Assembly: GCA_025617375.2 (NCBI GenBank)
Contig: JAMYGW020000003.1
Location: 1,116,001 to 1,180,000, forward strand
Origin: Acarospora socialis
Taxonomy: Eukaryota; Ascomycota; Lecanoromycetes; Acarosporales; Acarosporaceae
DNA length: 64,000 nt
Direction: 5' to 3'
Positions 57,350 to 64,000 of the stretch are shown here, one piece after another. The notes below the pieces were generated by a model. That model did no database searches. It saw nothing but the letters and a program-made list of their open reading frames with translations, and was not told the origin of the DNA. Positions within the stretch are counted from its first letter, which is position 1. The number at the start of each line of letters is the position of its first letter. Position numbers and translations under genes: made by a program.

Positions 57350-58798
57350 TCAACTGGGTGAGGCATGTCTGGCATCGTGCTCCGCCGCTGGATATCTCGA
57401 TCGCACAAACGCCCGTACGTTCTCATCCCATAGCTGTTTGACCTCGTCTTCTAGTACTGGGAGCACTTTGGCGTGTTTATGTCGTGTGTCCTCCACTTCT
57501 TTGAGCACTCGAATGGCATTCAGTCCGATGACCTTTTCCACATCACTCTTGCTGACACCCTTGTAAAGCATCGTGGCAACAAGTTCCGGGAATTTCGAGA
57601 CGTCTTCCAGGCCATTCACAGAATTCACCATTCCATCAAAATCAGATCCAATGCCGATATGGTCAAATCCAATCTTCTCGGCGACATACAGAATATGATC
57701 CACTACATGTGTTGTATCGGCCCTGGTGACATCCGAATGCGTCAGTGCCGGGATCAAGCTGATCATAATAACACCATTGTTGGCCTTCAGCTTCTCGAGA
57801 CAAAGATCGCTTGTGTTCCGCGAGCTTTCCAGAAGTCCGGACCTAACTCTAGGTAAGAAATTGGCTTCGTACAACTTCTGTGCAACTTACGCAGAGGAAT
57901 GGCTGAAAACAACTGGTGCTAAAGAGATCTCTAAAGCCGCGAGCATCGTCGCCTCGCTGACATGGGAGAGATCGATCATCCTGCCATCTGTGTTAAAGAT
58001 CCCAGTGGCAATGAATTTTGGGAACCGCAAGCTTACATCCCTATCCGATTCATCTCCCGGATCATGGCTTTCCCTGCAGGCGAAAGCCCTCCGTGGGCGG
58101 CAACTTTCGCTGTCTTTTCACGGTCAGACTCAGTATGGCCCCAGCCAGAATCTCGAGCGGCTCACGGCACTGTCTGCATATAGGTTGTTTTGGTTATGCG
58201 TCAAGGTAACGTATCGAACTCCGAGCCTATGGTACATTCGAAGGACACTACTGCTGTTTCCGATCTGGTGGAGGCCTTCAACTCCGATCAAGCTGGCCAC
58301 CTTCCCCTGCTTGAAGATTTGGAAGATCTGCTCGGAGTTGTAGGCCACGGCTAGTTTATCGCTGTACCTATCTACCAGGCGATAGATCAGATCGATCTGT
58401 TGCAACGTGTCTCTGACTATCTCGTAATGGAGTTCATCCGAGAAGTCGTTCGTTGCGCGAGGACTTCGGCGTCGAATCAACTTCCGGATTCAAACGTGGA
58501 GCATAACAACGGATCAGGTCTTCGCACCAATCGACGTAAGCGCTCCAAAATACGGCGCCTGCCCGGCCTTGAACCAGTCGCTTCAAGTCGACATGTCCGG
58601 CGAGACCCTTGTCCGGCATGAATCGTTCATCGAGCCTATTGTCGTAAAATCCCCGGATGAGATGCGGCCAGTCGTTGTGTCCATCTTCAGTCTGTAAGCT
58701 TTTGATCCGCTTCAGACTCCGGGACAGTCACCGATCAGTGGCACTCTGGCCATAATTTCCAGAGCCTCTGACATATGCGCCTGAGCGTTTAGGGCCAT
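57350..58798 (-). CDS. gliJ-like: Membrane (renal-type) dipeptidase, M19 family, GliJ-type
   Basis: Six exons on the minus strand: 58798-58732, 58684-58528, 58463-58166, 58113-58037, 57980-57891 and 57842-57350; introns 47-64 nt; 393 residues. M19 enzymes are dizinc dipeptidases. Expected metal ligands are all seen: HxD in [13 protein letters not shown] (His25, Asp27, just across the first intron), the bridging Glu in [13 protein letters not shown], His in [12 protein letters not shown] and His in VVFSHSSA. Other blocks are [52 protein letters not shown] and [10 protein letters not shown]. In gliotoxin-type pathways GliJ removes Gly from the Cys-Gly adducts after GliK. There is no clear signal peptide, consistent with a cytosolic biosynthetic enzyme. 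The second intron was placed to give VDCP, which restores the family pattern. Confidence 0.92.
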
Positions 58799-59082
58799 GA
58801 TTGCCGGTACTCAACAGCGTTCGATCTAGCCAATGAACGTTCAAATGTACAGACTCTGCGCAACCTTGTGCCCTTTCGATGATAGCACATGGCTCTATGT
58901 ATATACCCTCTCCTCTCCAGGGTCGGAGACTAATCCATTCTACGCTAAACAGGTAGCCCTTGTTTTACGGACAGGTGCTTACACAACTGTAATCCTGGCG
59001 GGCTTGCTATCTCACCTTGGTGTTTTCATTGACAACGTCGGCTTGTTTCTACTTAACCTCCGAGTATCTAGGGTACTGCTTC
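58799..59082. other. Spacer between dipeptidase and methyltransferase genes
   Basis: 284 bp, tandem minus orientation. It should contain the dipeptidase promoter and methyltransferase 3' UTR. A plus-strand open frame across it is antisense to the methyltransferase end and not supported. Confidence 0.45.
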
Positions 59083-60037
59083 CTAATGGATGTCTGGAAT
59101 CGGCCTGCGCGCCCAGACAACGTGAGTGCGCCAATAATTGCCAACGGTCCCAAGCTCCTCCGCGAGGTCTGCCCTTAGGGCCTTGAAATCTGCTGGAGAG
59201 AAGGAGAACCCGGGGATCTCTATAATGCAGAGTGAGCGATACGAATACCACCAAGCTAGCTGCAGGCTCCGCAAGCGAAGGCTTACTGTGTGCCAAAGCC
59301 TCAATGCCATCCATGAGCGCGAGGAGAACGAACGTTGCCCTCTCACCCTGCAGCTTGTCTTCAGCTGTTGGGCCGCACTTATGCACCAAGACCGTCTCTT
59401 CGATGTCCACGGCGCCGGCGTCCTTTAGCCATCCTGCGAGCTTCGGGCCCGGACTAAGATTATACCCAAGCAGAGTCCATGCTTTCTGCATCATATCTCG
59501 AAAGCGCATCATAGCTTGGTGTTGAGGCCCCTCGGCGATTTGTGCCATGTCTCCGTCGTGGAGCTGGATGTATCCTCCCGGCTTGACACAGGCAAAGAGT
59601 TTCTTAACAGCATCGACGCTTGCTTCGTCCGAGCAGATTGGCAGGACGAAGCGTTGGTGCACCAGATCAAATGAATTTTGAAACGGCGCCGGCCAGGTGT
59701 CGAAGATGGAGTGCGTCGAGAGTGAAATGTTCTTCGGGAGGTCAGTGAGGAAGTGCTGAGGATGCAAATCTGTGCCTATCAAGGTTGCCGTCTGCGCGAC
59801 ACTGCTTGCAAGATCTACGAGCCAGTAGCCGTCGGCTGTGGCCGAGTCGAGGATACGCAGACCCGGCCGGGAGAGATCGATGGGCGCAAGAACTAGCTTA
59901 CCACCCATAGCTATCTTGACCATCTCGTGCTGGGTTCGGAGACGGCTGTACTCCCCATCATGGCGAGGCCCTGGGTACGTACTCTGGGTTTCCGCCGCTG
60001 GAAGCTTCGCAGGACCATTGCTTGCGACGTCTGCCAT
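59083..60037 (-). CDS. SAM-dependent methyltransferase, LaeA/UMTA class, GliN-type position
   Basis: Two exons on the minus strand, 60037-59287 and 59219-59083, joined at a 67-nt intron (donor GTAAGC, acceptor TTATAG); 295 residues. An ATG at 60061 would add 8 residues. Seen: YSRLRTQHEMVKIAMGG, SAM motif I region LRILDSATADGYWLVDLA, LIGTDLHPQHF, FDLVHQRFVLP (the usual post-motif), VKPGGYIQLHDGD, and the ending FSPADFKALRADLAEELG with WRTHVVWARRP. Motif I lacks the classic GxGxG (DSATADG), as in several cluster-borne members of the class. ETP clusters contain N- and thiol-methyltransferases (GliN; the separate TmtA/GtmA type). The position suggests such a role, but which atom is methylated cannot be told. 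Confidence 0.85.
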
Positions 60038-60126
60038 AACGAACTGGCATAGTAAATCCACTTAGCGACAGTAGAGACAATTCCGCATGCAGTATGTTTG
60101 AATATCTTCCTTGAGTACAGAATACC

Positions 60127-60149
60127 CACCGAGAACTGCATGCTCGGTG
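60127..60149. repeat. Inverted repeat CACCGAG-N9-CTCGGTG
   Basis: Perfect 7-bp arms, CACCGAG and CTCGGTG, are separated by 9 bases, about 66-90 bp upstream of the possible methyltransferase starts. The arms hold CCG and CGG triplets in inverted orientation. It is a candidate regulator site by form only. Confidence 0.6.
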
Positions 60150-60177
60150 AGTACTCGATAACATGGTTGGGACTCTG

Positions 60178-60290
60178 TTCGGTGACAAAAACAAAGTCCG
60201 GAGACATGGTCGGTACTTCCACGACGGCCGGTCGGACTTGACTCGGCGACAAAACATAAAGCCGATCATCGGTACTTCCACCGCGAACGG
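60178..60290. repeat. Imperfect tandem duplication with TCGGTACTTCCAC
   Basis: Two copies of about 55-60 bp lie head to tail. Each begins CGG(T/C)GACAAAA, continues with ACAAAGTCCG or ATAAAGCCGA, and contains the identical word TCGGTACTTCCAC (60210-60222 and 60269-60281, 59 bp apart), followed by a CG-rich end. Several CGG triplets recur in each copy. Confidence 0.7.
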
Positions 60291-60499
60291 CGCAGACATG
60301 ATCAACGTTTAACAGATTGTACAAGGGGACACACTTCTTTATTGAACAGGTTGCACAAGTGCCTGCGCCTAGCCGTGGGACGAGACGTGAACGTGGCTCG
60401 TGCAGCGATTACTTCGGGGGTACTCTCTGATCCCAAGTTCTCAGGTTTTCCGTGGTTGAACGTCTCTTGTACTTCGTACGAGTACCTCTTAATTCGCTC

Positions 60500-61520
60500 T
60501 TAGTCCGCTTGCAACTGCATAATCAGACCGGCAGCCGCAAAGGTTCCAAAAGCCACACCGGCCACCACAACCTTCGCCGGTGTTCCCGCATCTCCAACCG
60601 CGAAACAGCCTTTTACGGTCGTTTCATTGAAAGGCGGAATAACCTTGATCTCCGCTCCCGATGGAGCAAGTTCCAACCCAAGTCCCTCGGCGAAATCCAA
60701 CTCCAGCTTGCTCTTCGGCTTATGTACCAAGAAACCATGCGTCACAGCGGTACCATCTTCAAACCCCACCGTCACTCTCGCACCCTCGGTTTCCTTTATC
60801 AGCCTGGCAATCTTGCGCGTGTCGATTTTGATGCCCTTTTTCTGCACCATGGGCGCAATGGAGGTGGCAACAATCTCTGAGCCATTCGTGTAAATCGTCA
60901 CGTCTGCAGTAAACTGCAGCGCATTCCGGGCCAGTGACTGCGTGAGCGGGGGAGCAGCGGCAAGGTCGTCGACCGCCAGGATACCGGCTGAGGTAACCCC
61001 AGTTTCTTCGTAGCCGTGGCAGATGAGACAGTGGAAGCTAGAGCGTTGGTCAAATGGTAGATTGATGGCGGTTTTCCACGCAGAGGGAGGTTGTTGGAAA
61101 CCTTGACCTGCACAATTGCACTCACATTCCTTTTACCCAACATTCTGAATAACCCGGGATGTCTGGGAATATGTCCTTCACGCCTGTCGCCAGGACCAGC
61201 TTCCTACCCGTCCATTCCCTTCCCTGTGCATCCAGCGCGACGAAGTTGCCTGCTTCCGTTCTGACAACGGACGTCACGGCACGATCAACCAGTTGGACCG
61301 TCTTGTACCGACCGACAAGCTCTGCCCGTGCAGCCTCTCGGTATTTCTTTGGATCGGCATGATCCCATGTGGGGAAAGCGTGCATGTGGGAGTAGAGGTC
61401 ATTGCGATAAGTGCCAGAGTCGAAGACGACGGCCGTATGACGGGCTCTGCAGAGGCTCAGAGCTGTCGATAGACCGGCAGGACCACCTCCAATGATGAGG
61501 ACGTCAACGGAGGAGGACAT
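60500..61520 (-). CDS. gliT-like: FAD-dependent dithiol oxidase (thioredoxin-reductase-like), GliT-type
   Basis: Two exons on the minus strand, 61520-61126 and 61037-60500, with an 88-nt intron; 310 residues. The FAD motif DVLIIGGGPAGLSTAL is at residues 6-21, followed by AVVFDSGTYRNDLYSHMHAF. The redox centre lies at the start of exon 2: FHCLICHGYEE, with CxxC formed by Cys135 and Cys138. The closing FAD motif is GCFAVGDAG. Members of this group (GliT, SirT, HlmI) use O2 instead of NADPH to close the ETP disulfide and protect the producer. The FHCLxCHGYE wording is characteristic of this group and unlike ordinary thioredoxin reductases (CATC). A role as plain reductase cannot be fully excluded. 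It is divergent from the GST gene. Confidence 0.9.
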
Positions 61521-62119
61521 GATCAGAGCATGCTTCGTAAGGCACGGCATCCGTCGCCCTGGGAAATTGACGTTCTAGTTGCCGAGAAGGCACATATTTC
61601 CCAGTATAAGTCTCCGAGTCGTCTCGTTCGCGTACTTGCTGAATACCCGTCACGATTCTGGTTACCCTCTATACTGTCCGTTTTGACTATAGCCCTTCGG
61701 TCGAGAACCTGGGCAAGTCGCTCCCTTATCCCATTACGTGGACCTTGTATGCGCCTGCCGCAAAGCAACTATGGCCGCATTCAAGGAAAATCCGGAGATT
61801 TAGGGTTAGCTCCGGACAAGGCTTTCCTAGAGCAAAACAGAAGGAGTGGTACTGCAGCCTAACAAAGAAAGGATCGTCTCGTTCCCGTTGTACGGCAGTA
61901 ATTCCTTTAAATGAGACGAATGCTGGGAGCTAGGTATGTATCGTAGTCGCCGCTGCAGCTTGCTATCCCTGGTACTCATCCATGGTGCTCTTCATTGGTG
62001 CTCAGGCCTTGTTCTCGTCCTTGTCAAGCCCACCACACTGCTGCCATTCCTTCAACTCTAGTTTCGAGACCCCTCTTTAGTTTTCTTCCCGCAGTTCTGC
62101 TCTAGCCCTAACGTCACCT
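61521..62119. promoter_or_regulatory. Divergent promoter region, GliT-type oxidase / GST
   Basis: About 0.6 kb separating two divergent cluster genes. One everted pair CCGTTGTACGG (CCG-N5-CGG) is at 61886-61896. Short frames here are not supported as genes. Confidence 0.4.
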
Positions 62120-63021
62120 ATGGCGTCCGAAGAAGCCTTACCCGCCTCTACGCGTCCTGATGTGCCGGAAGATCGCTTAGTTCTCTACGTTCTGAAAGGT
62201 ACCTTCCCTCCATCAATCCCGAGAAACACATATAAAAATTAATGATGCGATTAATATCAACTACCAACTGACACAGTACGCCTCCTCCGGCAGCAACGCC
62301 CACCAATGGCGCCAACGTCATCAAGCCCCTCATGCTCCTGGAAGCGCTCTCCATCCCGTACGCCATCCACGTCGTGTCGTCGCACAAGTCCGCGACGTGG
62401 TTCCACACCATCAGTCCGCAGAAGTTAGTGCCGGCGATAGAGGACGTCGAGGTGCGAGACGGCAAGCGGCTGAGCGTGTGGGAGAGCTCGGCGTGCCTCA
62501 CCTTCCTGGTCGACAAGTACGACGAAGCGGGCGAGTACGGCGGGAGGGACCTGTGGGAGCGCACGCAAGTCGGCAATTGGCTGGCTATGCATACGGCCGC
62601 GTTGGGGTAGGTGACTTCCGCTGTATCGCTCGGCGGAGACGGACCGCGGAACGGGCGCCGGGCGAGCGTGTTGCTGTGCTGACACCCGGACAGCCCGACG
62701 GCTAAGTGGTGGCTGTGGTTCAAAGTCTTTCACCCGGATGTGGTGGGAAGCACGCTCGAGCCGTTGTTGGCAAACATCAAAGAGCAATACGCGATCCTAG
62801 AGCGGAGACTGAGTGAGCCGGGCCAGAATTACATCGCACTCCCGGACCGGCCCACGATAGCGGACTTTGCCAACCTGCCGTTTGCTAACGAGAAAATCGC
62901 CGCGTCCGCGGAGATTGACTTTAGCGCGTGGCCGAAGCTGAAAGCGTGGAGTGAGGGCATGTTTGCTAGGCCGGCGGTGGCTAGGGCTTGGGGTATGCTT
63001 GCGGGATTTGGACATGAGTAG
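62120..63021 (+). CDS. gliG-like: Glutathione S-transferase, GliG-type (Ure2-like fold)
   Basis: Three exons: 62120-62198, 62294-62606 and 62694-63021; 239 residues. The thioredoxin-like N-domain is seen as LVLYVLKATPTNGANVIKPL, LSIPYAIHVV, TISPQKLVPAIED and the glutathione-binding turn WESSACLTFLVDKYDEAGEY. The helical C-domain has RTQVGNWLAMHTAALGPTAK, WLWFKVFHPDVVG, LERRLSEPGQNYIAL, RPTIADFANLPF and WPKLKAWSEGMFARPAVAR. In gliotoxin biosynthesis GliG adds two glutathiones to the P450-activated diketopiperazine, the sulfur-donating step. The acceptor of intron 1 was placed at GGCAG, which restores the frame and yields KATPTNGAN. It is convergent with the P450 gene (77 bp apart). Confidence 0.9.
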
Positions 63022-63098
63022 TCGTTGCAAGGCAGGCGACGTTACTTATTCACGATAGAGAACGCATTGGGCTTTGGATACACGATACCAGCACGATC

Positions 63099-63971
63099 TT
63101 ATATCCGTCTACTAAGATCAAGTTCCACATCAGCGAGTGGGATCCAATTGCCTTTTTCCACCTTGTAGTCTGCTTCCTTGTTTGGACGGTGCCGCAAACC
63201 CAGCTCATATTGGCTAATGAGATGTATGACAAGCATTTTAATGGAATGCTCGGCCAGGTATTGGCCTAGGCACTTTCTTGAACCGAACCCATAGTCAAAG
63301 AGGTTATAACGGAGCTGTTTCTGGTCAGACCTAGGCTAGCTTGAAAAGAGGTTTCATGGGAGGCTGACATCCGCTTGCTTTATGTCTCTAAATCTTTCCG
63401 GTATGAACTTCTGACTGTCCGGCCCCCAGAACGGATTGCGTACATTGATCGCAAGGATGTCGACTACAACCGAGGTCTGCAAAGCGTTAGTCCTATGAAC
63501 TTTTCCGATGGCCGCTACACTAGGAGGGCTGACATTTGGCGGCAACTTGAAGCCTCCAAGCCTCTTGGCTGACGGCGAACTCTCGGGAATCGAGAAAACT
63601 GCAAGCTTCTTTAATTATTTTTTTCATCATCTTGGGTCAGGGGACACTCGATACCTGCTGGGGGACGTAGGCGAATGGCCTCCATTAGGCAGAAATGAAG
63701 AAGGGTGTCCTTCCTGTTGCAGTATACGTCGGAACGACTTTGCACACTTTGTATCTCATCTCGAAGCTTCTGCTGCGTCGATCTTTCGTCTGCCAAGAGA
63801 GTGATCATCCAGGTGAGTACATGCGTTGTGATGTCCAGGTTCGCAAAGAGAATCTCGTCCAGAGTCTGCAGAATCTTTCTAGGTGGTGAGATCAGTGCAA
63901 AACACGAAGCTAGCAGAAGCGTACCTCAACTTTGGAGGGTCTGCCTTCCGTCTCTGATCTCTCAAGCGATA
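63099..63971 (-). CDS. Cytochrome P450, 3' part only (gene runs off the right edge)
   Basis: Five 3' exons are visible on the minus strand: 63971-63925, 63878-63655, 63598-63534, 63476-63369 and 63320-63099; introns are 46-57 nt; 221 residues to the stop. Bases 63972-64000 are intron, and the N-terminal exons lie outside. The I helix is DEILFANLDITTHVLTWM. The K-helix ExxR is MEAIRLRPPAVFSIPESS, the PERF segment is FIPERFRD, and the haem-binding loop is FDYGFGSRKCLGQYLAEH with the ligand Cys. ETP clusters use P450s of this kind to oxidise the diketopiperazine alpha-carbons before glutathione addition (GliC) or later (GliF). Position and I-helix wording fit such a role, but the exact orthologue cannot be decided from the C-terminal half. 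Confidence 0.9.
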
Positions 63972-64000
63972 CTATAGGTGGCGGTGGGTCGAGTTCTTTT

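Larger units (their letters stand above)
60062..60499. promoter_or_regulatory. Promoter region of methyltransferase gene with repeats
   Basis: 438 bp upstream of the minus-strand methyltransferase. It contains an inverted repeat (60127-60149) and an imperfect tandem duplication (about 60178-60290), both rich in CGG/CCG half-sites; see separate entries. Confidence 0.45.

Noticed and set aside
58833-59186. 117-residue plus-strand frame with hydrophobic segments
   Set aside because: Overlaps the 3' exon of the methyltransferase in antisense and has no family features.
59012-59286. Unspliced continuation of the methyltransferase frame to 59012
   Set aside because: The unspliced frame reads into Arg/Ser-rich sequence. 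Splicing GTAAGC to TTATAG restores the conserved ending with WRTHVVWARRP.
1-64000. CRISPR arrays, bacterial operons, ribosome-binding sites, intrinsic terminators
   Set aside because: The window is eukaryotic; no regularly spaced direct repeats or bacterial-type signals were seen.

Overview
The window is nuclear DNA from a filamentous ascomycete (Pezizomycotina, probably Dothideomycetes; the class is inferred from gene content and not proven). Most genes are split by short GT-AG introns of about 45-120 nt with fungal branch-point-like CTRAC/CTGAC motifs. They include families typical of these fungi: a Gti1/Pac2 WOPR regulator, the DASH subunit Spc34, 2EXR-type proteins and a KP4-like secreted protein. 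I rebuilt exon structures by joining reading frames at plausible splice sites; every multi-exon model given keeps one open frame. Ends of UTRs cannot be seen.

Left and centre (about 2.4-49.5 kb) carry mostly conserved housekeeping genes, spaced by intergenic stretches of 0.3-2 kb. In order: Pac2-like regulator (+), mitochondrial glutaryl-CoA dehydrogenase (-), KP4-like secreted protein (+), a doubtful Cys-rich ORF (-), 2EXR protein (-), FEN1/Rad27 (+), linker histone H1 (+), PI4P 5-kinase Mss4 (+), a VOC-domain protein with a long disordered tail (-), rRNA methyltransferase Emg1/Nep1 (-), TAF12 (-), UDP-glucose dehydrogenase (-), BTB/POZ protein (+), Spc34 (-), proteasome Rpn3 (+), an Avo2-like ankyrin protein (+), Coq1 (-), Vma12 (+), an unknown protein (+), ribosomal protein eS28 (+), allantoinase (+) and a Reb1-like Myb protein (+).

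The right part changes character. After two lineage-specific genes (50.7-54.2 kb), seven genes from 54.3 kb to the right edge match, class by class, the tailoring and self-protection enzymes of epidithiodioxopiperazine (ETP; gliotoxin/sirodesmin-type) clusters: DHA2 MFS exporter (GliA type), gamma-glutamylcyclotransferase (GliK type), membrane dipeptidase (GliJ type), SAM methyltransferase (GliN type), dithiol oxidase with a CxxC centre (GliT type), glutathione S-transferase (GliG type) and a cytochrome P450 cut by the window end. By analogy the GST would add glutathione to an activated diketopiperazine, the cyclotransferase and dipeptidase would trim the adducts, the oxidase would close the disulfide, and the transporter would export the product. 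The NRPS (GliP), C-S lyase (GliI) and Zn2Cys6 regulator (GliZ) are not in the window and would be expected beyond base 64000. The product cannot be predicted from what is visible.

Other notable points are a 5-nt micro-exon carrying the catalytic Asp34 of FEN1, a 68-residue eS28 gene spread over three short exons, and an imperfect tandem repeat rich in CGG half-sites upstream of the ETP-type methyltransferase.
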